Positions 35,021 to 42,872 of a stretch of DNA of 64,000 nt are shown piece by piece. Under the pieces are notes generated by a model that saw only the letters and a program-made list of their open reading frames with translations, ran no database searches and was not told where the DNA came from. The stretch is from Vanessa cardui (Eukaryota; Arthropoda; Insecta; Lepidoptera; Nymphalidae). Location: assembly GCF_905220365.1 (NCBI RefSeq), contig NC_061126.1, forward strand, positions 14,818,001 through 14,882,000, in the 5' to 3' direction. The position numbers and the translations under genes are program-made. How positions within the stretch are numbered: the first letter of the stretch is position 1; every line of letters starts with the position of its first letter.

Positions 35021-35296
35021 ATGGGAAGCGGGCAAATTGTGAACTGGCGAAGAACGGAATGCATCTGGAGCGCTGATTGGTTGAACGTTATGTGCCCCCC
35101 GCCACCCCAAAACATAAAATGTTTCTAAAATAAAAGTACATCAATACATACAATGTTCTATTATTTTTTACAATTTTTGTCGGTCCTTTTGTTCTGACGA
35201 GTGGGCCGATTTTGATGAGACTTTCACTGCCGAGTAGATGTTGTAATAAGGAACAACTTAAGTTACAACTTTTCCTTTTTTGTTAAAATCTAACAG

Positions 35297-35307
35297 GCAT
35301 AAAGTCG
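35297..35307 (+). repeat. Target-site duplication, left copy
   Basis: GCATAAAGTCG is repeated exactly at 35614-35624 on the other side of the SINE. Confidence 0.85.
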
Positions 35308-35613
35308 AGATGGCCCAGTGGTTAGAACGCACGCATCTTAACCGATGATTGCGGGTTCAAACCCAGGCAAGCACCGCTGATTCATGTGCTTAATTTGTCT
35401 TTATAATTCATCTCGTGCTCAGCGGTGAAGGAAAACATCGTGAGGAAACCTGCATGTGACAAATTTCATAGAAATTCTGCCGCATGTGTATTCCACCAAC
35501 CCGCATTGGAACCGCGTGGTGGAATATGTTCCAAACCTTCTCCTCAAAGACAGAGGAGGCCTTTAGCCCAGCAGTGGGAATTTACAGGCTGTTGTTGTTG
35601 TTGATGTTTGTAA
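35308..35613 (+). mobile_element. SINE-A, complete, GTT-type tail, with 11-bp TSD
   Basis: AGATGGCCCAGTGGTTAGAA head, GGTTCAAACCCAGGC B box, AAACATCGTGAGGAAACCTG body, and CAGGCTGTTGTTGTTGTTG tail. It is bounded by GCATAAAGTCG on both sides, which sets the ends and shows target-primed insertion into the Helitron-like repeat. Confidence 0.92.
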
Positions 35614-35645
35614 GCATAAAGTCGCGGGCACAGCTAGTATGTTAC

Positions 35646-35871
35646 AAACATCATAATTTTATAAGATGAATACCAGTCTGAGTATTTATTTATTTAAACG
35701 TAACGCTAAAACCTCCATTAGTGAGTCAACCATTAGTAGCGTAATTACTTTTATCTTGTTTTGAGTTAATTGACGCGCATCATGCTAATATAAAGAGGAA
35801 AGTTTGCTATGTTTTTAGGTTATTTCAGTTTACAGTTTCCGGGATGGAATTAATATGCAATATATTATATT
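35646..35871. other. Single-copy flank of the LTR element
   Basis: No gene or repeat seen. Confidence 0.5.
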
Positions 35872-35875
35872 CCAT
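35872..35875 (+). repeat. Target-site duplication of the LTR element, left
   Basis: CCAT precedes the 5' LTR and is repeated at 42347-42350. Four bp fits Ty3/gypsy-type integrases. Confidence 0.8.
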
Positions 35876-37373
35876 TGTTACATTAAAAATTATTTTCATA
35901 ATTTTAACTTTTTTTTATAATTATATAAAACGTCAAAAAAGTGTCAATTCGCTAAATTCCGTGCCATTGACCCATTTCCCACTTAATTTATGTCGGTGTT
36001 GCTAGTATAACGCTTCAACTTGGCATTTTCTAAAATTTTAATTAATAAAATAAATTACATTTATTTTAAAGGTACATTAAAACAATTATTAAAATAAGAT
36101 TTTAATCATCTAATTCGTGTTGAATTTTATTAGAGGTCATTTCACATCGTTTCAGATTAATTTAATAGCTGTCTTCCAGTTTAAAGGTTAGTTCTTCGAT
36201 GTAGGTGTCGGAGTCTAGTTATGATAAATTTACTTTGCCTCATATTTGGCTTTTCTTAATTTTAATAATTATTCCATAATTATTTCCTTGATTTAATTAT
36301 GGATATAATTCCTTTTTCATTAAGGGTATTTTGGTAGTGATACTGGTCACACTCGCTAACCTTTCAAAGGTTCGTGAACTTTCGATTTCGTTCTTTTTGA
36401 ATTTTGGAACTATCGGCTTCACACCGAATCCAAATTCTAATTCGATATACTGAATATATCGGTGAGTTGTCTTAATAATTGAGTTTCTTAATTTGTGGTT
36501 GTTTAGTATTCAGTGCTTTAATAGCAGTTATCTTTTCAGAATTTATATTAACAATGAAGTTTTGAAGTTTGACAGAACTTTATATCATGTTTACCGACTC
36601 GTAAGAAATTGTAAGTCTTTAATTCTTGTTTTTGATTAAATGCATTGGTTTACAATTCGAAAAGTCGTAGTCATGTGTAAATTGTGGTTTCCAGTGACCC
36701 TTTGAAATGGTTCTCCGGAGTTGAGATCGTCAATTTGTGTAAGCAGGACTTTGAACCTCCAGAAGGTAAATTCGTGCTTACATCTCTCGTTAAAGGTATT
36801 TATCATTTGCTTATTTGCTTAACTTATTGAACCTGTATATTTCGTATTACAGGAGGTTTTTTTTTTTAATCGGATTTACCCACCACGTGGACTTCTTGAA
36901 TGGAAATATTAAGAGTGAACGGCTCCAGGTTCCTGGTTGAGTGTGCCCAGAAAGCGGCTGGTGCAACTCCAAGGACGGCAGGCCCGTTCCCTAAGCCGTT
37001 GTCTGTATCCACGTGTAGCTGGAAACTCTGGTGATGTACCCCCTTTCAATTATATTATAAATTTCGTTTACACCGGTCTGGCGAACGGTGTTCTCGTTCA
37101 AACCACATCAACTAATTTAATCGTCAGTGGCGCCTAATTTTCAACCTTATATTGAATTGCATTGAATTACATTGAATTTTCAAGCTTGCCTTTTATCCCA
37201 AGTGACCCACGCTGAGTCTAGCTGGCATAATTTTATATAATAGTCATTATAAGAAGTAACATAAGTAACTAGTAAATTAAGTAATTGGTTGTTTATAATA
37301 CTATGTTACTGGGCATTAAAAATTTTATAACCGAATATTGTTTCTTTATACCCACACCACCAGAAAGGTAACA
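35876..37373 (+). repeat. 5' long terminal repeat
   Basis: 1498 bp, starting TGTTACATTAAAAATTA and ending CCAGAAAGGTAACA. It should carry the element promoter and the polyadenylation signal. I cannot fix the U3/R/U5 borders by eye. A 66-codon ORF at 36937 is identical in both LTRs simply because the LTRs are. Long for an insect LTR. Confidence 0.95.
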
Positions 37374-37374
37374 G

Positions 37375-37392
37375 TGGCGCCCAACGTGGGGC
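37375..37392 (+). promoter_or_regulatory. Primer binding site, tRNA-Lys(CUU)
   Basis: TGGCGCCCAACGTGGGGC lies one base after the 5' LTR. It is complementary to the 3' end of insect tRNA-Lys(CUU) (…CCCCACGTTGGGCG plus CCA), from my knowledge of that tRNA. It primes minus-strand DNA synthesis. Confidence 0.85.
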
Positions 37393-38040
37393 GTGACTTG
37401 GGATAGTCAGTATGTCTGTATTTGCTATATTGAAATAAGGCGTTTGAAAATCAATGTTTAATATTGTTATTGTATAAAAACTATTATAAAGATTTAACAA
37501 GTACTATTTTAATAATTATGTCCTTTATTATGTGTTTCAAATTAACTTTACAACATTTCATATTGCATTGGTAGTAAATTTTAAGTAAATTATCATACTG
37601 TGATATTACTTTAATTATATAATAATTATTACCTTAAGAGGATTAATTTAAATTATTGATGCAATTATAATTTAAACAGGTTTAGTATTAAGTGACTTAC
37701 ATATTATTATATTGTGAAGCCAGCTCGACTTAACTTTTTATTATCAGCATTTAATATGACAATTAATTTTACTTGCACTTTGGACTTTTGCACGTTTAAT
37801 TTTATCTGAACTTTGATTCAAATTTATTTGTTTTTGAACCTTATTCATATTGTTTGTGTTGTTCTTTAGTATTGCAACTTTTAGGGTTCTGCAAATTTTT
37901 GTACTGGTTCAATACAATTTTTTTTTACTGAACTTTTTTTAAATAGTTTTTTAATTTTGTTTTATATCTATATAAAACCAGTTGTCACATTCATAGTTTA
38001 CACTTAGAATATTTTTTTTGGGAAATTTTTTTTTTACATC
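37393..38040 (+). other. Element leader between primer site and gag
   Basis: About 650 bp of AT-rich untranslated leader with long T-runs (for example near 37918-37950 and 38010-38035). No ORF. Packaging signals are expected here but cannot be recognised by eye. Confidence 0.5.
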
Positions 38041-38748
38041 ATGGAAAGGCCTATAGCTTATCACTTACTTAGGAAGGATGAACTTATTTATGAAGTTGAG
38101 ATAAGGGATGCTAAACCTAAAGGCTCAGTGGAAGAGTTGAGGATTCAGATTCGGGACTTAGTGAATTCAATTCCTGCTGATGAGATTTTAGAAACATCTT
38201 TGGATCCAGCCAGCGAGTTTGAAATTATTGATTCTAAACTGGATGAAATCTTACTCACCTTGTCATCTAAGCCTCAATTTAAAAGTTTTAACCGGTTAAG
38301 AGCTATAGCACATCACCTTTTCCATCGATTTAGTAGGATTGAAGTGGATGTTAATTTATTTTATAAAAAGGAAGATTTGAATGTGAAACTTAAGGATTGT
38401 CTTTCGAAAGTGGATAGTTTGTTTCAATCTTTTAGGAAAACTTTTGCAGAAGCTGCTAACGATCAATCTACTGATCATTCACCTGCTTTGATTAATCCTT
38501 TGCCTATTTCTAATCTTTCTTGTTCGTCTGATAAGTCTATTACTCATTTAAATTTAAAATTTAATAGTAAATCTTTTAAAGTCGAGTTGATACGCGGCAA
38601 GAATAAACCTGGTTTGTTTTGTTTTCGTTGTAGGGTTAAGGGACATGATTTGGGTACTTGTAAGTCTAAGGATATTGTCTGTTTTCGTTGTGGTACTAAG
38701 GGCATCACCGTTAAGTCCTGTCTTAATTGTAAATCTGCTGATCCATAA
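38041..38748 (+). CDS. gag: gag-like protein, shortened, of the LTR element
   Basis: 235 residues. The first ~130 (starting MERPIAYHLL) are a charged, helical, matrix-like region with a HLFHRFSRIE patch. Residues 194-207 are a proper CCHC zinc knuckle (CFRCRVKGHDLGTC). Residues 214-227 form a second knuckle in which the histidine position is isoleucine (CFRCGTKGITVKSC), so it should bind zinc poorly. Only ~50 low-complexity residues separate the two regions. Autonomous Ty3/gypsy Gag proteins are usually much longer, with a capsid domain there, so the capsid part has probably been lost. The start follows a long T-run leader and is the first ATG of the frame. The TAA stop overlaps the protease frame by 7 nt. 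Confidence 0.8.
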   Translation: MERPIAYHLLRKDELIYEVEIRDAKPKGSVEELRIQIRDLVNSIPADEILETSLDPASEFEIIDSKLDEILLTLSSKPQFKSFNRLRAIAHHLFHRFSRIEVDVNLFYKKEDLNVKLKDCLSKVDSLFQSFRKTFAEAANDQSTDHSPALINPLPISNLSCSSDKSITHLNLKFNSKSFKVELIRGKNKPGLFCFRCRVKGHDLGTCKSKDIVCFRCGTKGITVKSCLNCKSADP

Positions 38749-39275
38749 AACGGATAAGCCTTCCGTCAAATCGTTCCGCTAACTTTGATCCTGACGATTG
38801 GCGGAAGTATTTAAAACGAATCTCACTTTTCTTTACTCATAGTGTAGCGGCTATGCAGCGTCCTCCGGATGACATTCGTCCTTATTTATCGGTTTCTATT
38901 TTTGATGAACAGTTTTGTGGTTTATTAGATCCCGGTTCATCTATATCTATCTTAGAGTCAAATTTAGGTCAATATTTTGTCGGTCAGGGTGTCCAGATGT
39001 ATGACACATCTGATATTTCTTATATAGCTACGGCTAATGATGCACGATCCCGTGTGTCAGGTTATTTATTTTTACCGGTTACGCTGAAGTCTAAGACTCA
39101 AGTAATCAAATTTTATGTTGTCCCTAGTGTGACAACACCCTTAATTTTTGGGGTTAATTTTTGGCGTAGGTTTGGTTTAGCACCAAACTTATTTTTTTTT
39201 TATGTAAGCTTTGATTCATCCCAAACGAATGTAGTTTCGGGAGTGAAGTTCTTACATCCCCTTACATCCCCTTGA
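38742..39275 (+). CDS. Protease-like domain of the LTR element (-1 frame)
   Basis: The frame opens after a TGA at 38739-38741, overlaps the gag stop by 7 nt and is -1 relative to gag. That suggests ribosomal frameshifting, or reinitiation at the ATG at 38853. Counting from that ATG, residues 24-32 read LLDPGSSIS where aspartic proteases of retroelements have D-[ST]-G. The catalytic Asp is present, but the next residue is Pro, so activity is doubtful. Later, FGVNFWRRFGL fits the conserved C-terminal segment of these proteases. The frame ends early at a TGA (39273-39275), caused by a 10-bp tandem duplication at 39251-39270. Without that, it would continue in frame into reverse transcriptase. 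Confidence 0.75.
   Translation, partial: SIKRISLPSNRSANFDPDDWRKYLKRISLFFTHSVAAMQRPPDDIRPYLSVSIFDEQFCGLLDPGSSISILESNLGQYFVGQGVQMYDTSDISYIATANDARSRVSGYLFLPVTLKSKTQVIKFYVVPSVTTPLIFGVNFWRRFGLAPNLFFFYVSFDSSQTNVVSGVKFLHPLTSP
39251..39270 (+). repeat. 10-bp tandem duplication causing a frameshift
   Basis: CTTACATCCC occurs twice in a row. The extra copy shifts the frame by +1 and produces the TGA that ends the protease frame. Confidence 0.9.
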
Positions 39276-39474
39276 GGATTTATCTTCTTCGCAAAGCGTA
39301 ATTGCGAAGGAGGTGTTTGGTAAGTTTGATGAGGTTTCCTTCGAAAGGAAGGACTTAGGTCGAACGGATGTTATAACACATTCGATCGATACGGGTGATA
39401 CGGCACCCATTAAGCAACGTTATTATTGCTTGTCTTCTGAACGTCCGGACAGCAGAGAGGAGAGGGGTATGTAA
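39271..39474 (+). pseudogene. Reverse transcriptase stub (N-terminus only)
   Basis: In the frame after the 10-bp duplication the sequence reads HSIDTGDTAPIKQRYY, the conserved lead-in of Ty3/gypsy reverse transcriptase (H-x-I-x-T-G-x-x-x-P-I). It ends a few residues later at TAA (39472-39474). None of the catalytic RT motifs, RNase H or integrase follow. The homology stops where the first 94-96-bp repeat unit begins (39439), so this is the deletion or rearrangement junction. Confidence 0.75.
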
Positions 39475-39720
39475 CATCAGTCCTGACAGTTGGTTTATTA
39501 AGGTACGATAGTGTCGTTAGGTATTGCAAAGTGTGAACGTCCGGACAGCTGAGTTTATTGGTGTGAAACATCAGTCCTGACAGTTGGTTTATTAAGGTAT
39601 GATAGTGTCGTTAGGTATTGCAAAGTGTGAACGTCCGGACAGCTGAGTTTATTGGTATGAAACATCAGTCCTGACAGTTGGTTTATTATGGTATGGATAG
39701 CAGTGTCTTTAGGTTTCGTT
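39439..39720 (+). repeat. Tandem repeat array 1, 94-96-bp unit, three copies
   Basis: Units start at 39439, 39535 and 39629 with GAACGTCCGGACAGC, then CATCAGTCCTGACAGTTGG and GGTTTATTAAGGTA. The third is partial and more diverged. GTCCGGAC is itself palindromic. A worn fourth unit (CATCAGTCCTGACGGTTGG) lies near 40253-40330. Confidence 0.9.
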
Positions 39721-39771
39721 TGAATCTGTTTGGCATCCTTTTATTCCTTTTCCTCACCCTAAAATCCTTAT

Positions 39772-39930
39772 GGAGCGGTTGGTAACTCCCTTAAATAAGC
39801 CTTAATACTCAGAGCGGATTGTAACTCTGTAAAAATAAGCCTTACGACTCAGAGCGGATTGTAACTCTGTAAAAATAAGCCTTACGACTCAGAGCGGTTT
39901 GTGACTCTGTAAAAATAAGCCTTAAAACTA
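39772..39930 (+). repeat. Inner 40-bp tandem repeat, block 1
   Basis: AGAGCGGATTGTAACTCTGT then AAAAATAAGCCTTACGACTC at exact 40-bp spacing (39811, 39851, 39891), preceded by a diverged first unit. Confidence 0.92.
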
Positions 39931-40027
39931 TTCCTTCACGTTTGGTGACCGTCCAGTATCAACTTTGTGATTATGTTGTATCTGTTTGGCATCATTTTAT
40001 TCCTTTTCCTCATCCTAAAATCCTTAT

Positions 40028-40140
40028 GGAGCGGTTGGTAACTCCTTAAATAAGCCTTAATACTCAGAGCGGATTGTAACTCTGTAAAAATAAGCCTTAC
40101 GACTCAGAGCGGTTTGTGACTCTGTAAAAAATAAGCCTTA
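40028..40140 (+). repeat. Inner 40-bp tandem repeat, block 2
   Basis: Three units of the same 40-bp repeat (GAGCGGTTGGTAACTCC, GAGCGGATTGTAACTCTG, GAGCGGTTTGTGACTCTG). Confidence 0.9.
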
Positions 40141-40330
40141 ATACTATTCCTTGACATTTTGTCACCTTCCAGTGTCCACTTCTGTGTTTTCGTGGTATCT
40201 GTTTGGTTTCCTAATATTCCTTTCCCATCCCATATTACCTAACAAGTGTTGTTGTTCGTCTGGTCAGTAGAGAGTCTTATGTGTGAGTACCATCAGTCCT
40301 GACGGTTGGTTTTATTAAGGGTTTGTTATG

Positions 40331-40835
40331 TCTGTTGGTTTGTATATTTTTAAGTTAAGGTTAAGACTGTTAACTTCTCGTGGGTTCGAATAGTTAATTA
40401 GTCATATATTTTCGCGAATTTTGGTGTCGTGATACTATTTCATAGAGGTTAATTATATTCTCTATTTAGTGGCATAGACTACTAGTATTTTTTTTTAATT
40501 GCTTATGAGAAGCATTATTTTTATATTATCTGTGTTAGAGCAGATATTAGTTTTGTTCATGCGTCTGGCTATGCATGCAGCGAAGCTTTTGTTGAGCTTA
40601 AGCTCTGGTGGAGTTTATCCTGCACATATCGTGGGAGCTCGGTTTGTTTTATTTGGTTGTAGCCGAATATATGAGTTGTGGTGAGTAGTGGTTTTCTTAA
40701 GTTGGATTTTCCACTTTTTTGTCATTTTATATTTCACATTTGAAATGTTATTTCAATTAATTATTTGTGTTGTTCGAGGTTCTGAGCTGGAGGGCCAGCT
40801 CGAATTTTTCTCGTTTACCCTCGCAAAATTCTTCC
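40331..40835 (+). other. Element region between arrays and polypurine tract
   Basis: About 500 bp with short T/V/L-rich ORFs (61-70 codons) that resemble no envelope, RNase H or integrase. Probably untranslated 3' leader to the LTR. Confidence 0.5.
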
Positions 40836-40846
40836 GGGAGGGGAGG
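40836..40846 (+). promoter_or_regulatory. Polypurine tract
   Basis: GGGAGGGGAGG lies three bases before the 3' LTR. It is the expected RNase H-resistant primer for plus-strand synthesis. Confidence 0.85.
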
Positions 40847-40849
40847 TAC

Positions 40850-42346
40850 TGTTACATTAAAAATTATTTTCATAATTTTAACTTTTTTTTATAATTATAT
40901 AAAACGTCAAAAAAGTGTCAATTCGCTAAATTCCGTGCCATTGACCCATTTCCCACTTAATTTATGTCGGTGTTGCTAGTATAACGCTTCAACTTGGCAT
41001 TTTCTAAAATTTTAATTAATAAAATAAATTACATTTATTTTAAAGGTACATTAAAACAATTATTAAAATAAGATTTTAATCATCTAATTCGTGTTGAATT
41101 TTATTAGAGGTCATTTCACATCGTTTCAGATTAATTTAATAGCTGTCTTCCAGTTTAAAGGTTAGTTCTTCGATGTAGGTGTCGGAGTCTAGTTATGATA
41201 AATTTACTTTGCCTCATATTTGGCTTTTCTTAATTTTAATAATTATTCCATAATTATTTCCTTGATTTAATTATGGATATAATTCCTTTTTCATTAAGGG
41301 TATTTTGGTAGTGATACTGGTCACACTCGCTAACCTTTCAAAGGTTCGTGAACTTTCGATTTCGTTCTTTTTGAATTTTGGAACTATCGGCTTCACACCG
41401 AATCCAAATTCTAATTCGATATACTGAATATATCGGTGAGTTGTCTTAATAATTGAGTTTCTTAATTTGTGGTTGTTTAGTATTCAGTGCTTTAATAGCA
41501 GTTATCTTTTCAGAATTTATATTAACAATGAAGTTTTGAAGTTTGACAGAACTTTATATCATGTTTACCGACTCGTAAGAAATTGTAAGTCTTTAATTCT
41601 TGTTTTTGATTAAATGCATTGGTTTACAATTCGAAAAGTCGTAGTCATGTGTAAATTGTGGTTTCCAGTGACCCTTTGAAATGGTTCTCCGGAGTTGAGA
41701 TCGTCAATTTGTGTAAGCAGGACTTTGAACCTCCAGAAGGTAAATTCGTGCTTACATCTCTCGTTAAAGGTATTTATCATTTGCTTATTTGCTTAACTTA
41801 TTGAACCTGTATATTTCGTATTACAGGAGGTTTTTTTTTTAATCGGATTTACCCACCACGTGGACTTCTTGAATGGAAATATTAAGAGTGAACGGCTCCA
41901 GGTTCCTGGTTGAGTGTGCCCAGAAAGCGGCTGGTGCAACTCCAAGGACGGCAGGCCCGTTCCCTAAGCCGTTGTCTGTATCCACGTGTAGCTGGAAACT
42001 CTGGTGATGTACCCCCTTTCAATTATATTATAAATTTCGTTTACACCGGTCTGGCGAACGGTGTTCTCGTTCAAACCACATCAACTAATTTAATCGTCAG
42101 TGGCGCCTAATTTTCAACCTTATATTGAATTGCATTGAATTACATTGAATTTTCAAGCTTGCCTTTTATCCCAAGTGACCCACGCTGAGTCTAGCTGGCA
42201 TAATTTTATATAATAGTCATTATAAGAAGTAACATAAGTAACTAGTAAATTAAGTAATTGGTTGTTTATAATACTATGTTACTGGGCATTAAAAATTTTA
42301 TAACCGAATATTGTTTCTTTATACCCACACCACCAGAAAGGTAACA
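40850..42346 (+). repeat. 3' long terminal repeat
   Basis: 1497 bp. Reading both copies line by line, I find one difference from the 5' LTR: 10 T at 41831-41840 against 11 T at 36857-36867. Confidence 0.95.
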
Positions 42347-42350
42347 CCAT
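42347..42350 (+). repeat. Target-site duplication of the LTR element, right
   Basis: CCAT, matching 35872-35875. Confidence 0.8.
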
Positions 42351-42464
42351 CTTGTTTTTGATATAATTATGTTAAAACAGGATTGAAGTTTTCATATAAA
42401 TACTTCCTTGGTAACTAATACTAATACATGTATAATAAGAAGTCATTCTTATATATTAACAATT

Positions 42465-42467
<3 letters not shown>

Positions 42468-42535
<68 letters not shown>
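42468..42535. repeat. (AT)n microsatellite, ~68 bp
   Basis: Uninterrupted AT dinucleotides. Length is probably polymorphic and uncertain in any assembly. Confidence 0.95.
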
Positions 42536-42540
<5 letters not shown>

Positions 42541-42549
42541 AATTTTTTT

Positions 42550-42655
42550 TTTGATGTTATAGAGGGCAAAAGAGCAGGAGGCTCACTTAATTGAAAGTGA
42601 TTATCACCGCCCATGGACATCTGCAACACCAGGGAACTTGCCGGCCTTTAAGGAA
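42550..42655 (+). repeat. Family J interspersed repeat
   Basis: GGGCAAAAGAGCAGGAGGCTC, TTATCACCGCCCATGGACAT and ACTTGCCGGCCTTTAAGGAA. A form common in lepidopteran genomes. Joined directly to a SINE-A body. Confidence 0.65.
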
Positions 42656-42659
42656 GGAG

Positions 42660-42872
42660 GCAAATACCACTGAATATTCAAGTGCTTGATTTGTGTTTAT
42701 AATTCAACTCGTACTCGGTGGTTAAGGAAAACATCGTGAGGAAACCTGCATGTGTCCAATTTAATCGAAATTCTACCACATGTGCATTCCACCAACCCAA
42801 GGAACAGCGTGGTGGAATATGTTCAAAAAACCTTCCCCTCAATGAGAGAGAAGGCCTTAGCCCATGTAATGA
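42660..42872 (+). repeat. SINE-A, headless copy
   Basis: It starts in the body (ACCACTGAATATTCAAGTGC) and continues through AAACATCGTGAGGAAACCTG to GAGAAGGCCTTAGCCCA. The tRNA-like head is missing. Confidence 0.75.

Larger units (their letters stand above)
35115..35645 (+). repeat. Helitron-like family H copy split by a SINE
   Basis: The core is TTTTTTACAATTTTTGTCGG, GGGCCGATTTTGATGAGACT and GATGTTGTAATAAGGAACAA, then AAATCTAACAGGCATAAAGTCG. It resumes after the SINE as AAAGTCGCGGGCACAGCTAGT, giving the CTAGT-type terminus at about 35640. Confidence 0.6.
39725..40196 (+). repeat. Higher-order tandem repeat, ~256/217-bp units
   Basis: TCTGTTTGGCATC followed by TTTTATTCCTTTTCCTCA starts units at 39725 and 39981. 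A worn third start (TCTGTTTGGTTTCC) lies at 40198. Unit 2 is about 39 bp shorter because it has one fewer copy of the inner 40-bp repeat. Confidence 0.88.
35876..42346 (+). mobile_element. Young, pol-deleted LTR retrotransposon (Ty3/gypsy type)
   Basis: A 6.47-kb element with LTRs of 1498 and 1497 bp, TGTTAC...GTAACA ends and a 4-bp CCAT target duplication. It has a tRNA-Lys primer site at 37375, a purine tract at 40836 and a 3.48-kb interior. The interior encodes a short gag-like protein, a protease-like domain in the -1 frame and only the start of reverse transcriptase. RT, RNase H and integrase are absent, and tandem repeats follow the RT stub. The only LTR difference I read is a T-run of 11 against 10, so insertion is recent. 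It cannot move without help, which implies an active relative supplying pol. The Ty3/gypsy call rests on the target duplication size, gag-PR-RT order and PR/RT motifs. Confidence 0.92.

Noticed and set aside
39772..40140. Regular 40-bp repeats that could suggest a CRISPR array
   Set aside because: The units are contiguous with no unique spacers, lie inside an insect LTR element, and no cas genes exist.
40499..40979. Short hydrophobic ORFs before the 3' LTR as a possible envelope gene
   Set aside because: Only 61-70 codons each in different frames, with no signal or fusion features. They look like chance ORFs in T-rich DNA.
36937..42110. Identical 66-codon ORFs at 36937-37137 and 41910-42110
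   Set aside because: They are the same segment of the two LTRs. Identity reflects the young LTR pair, not selection on a protein.
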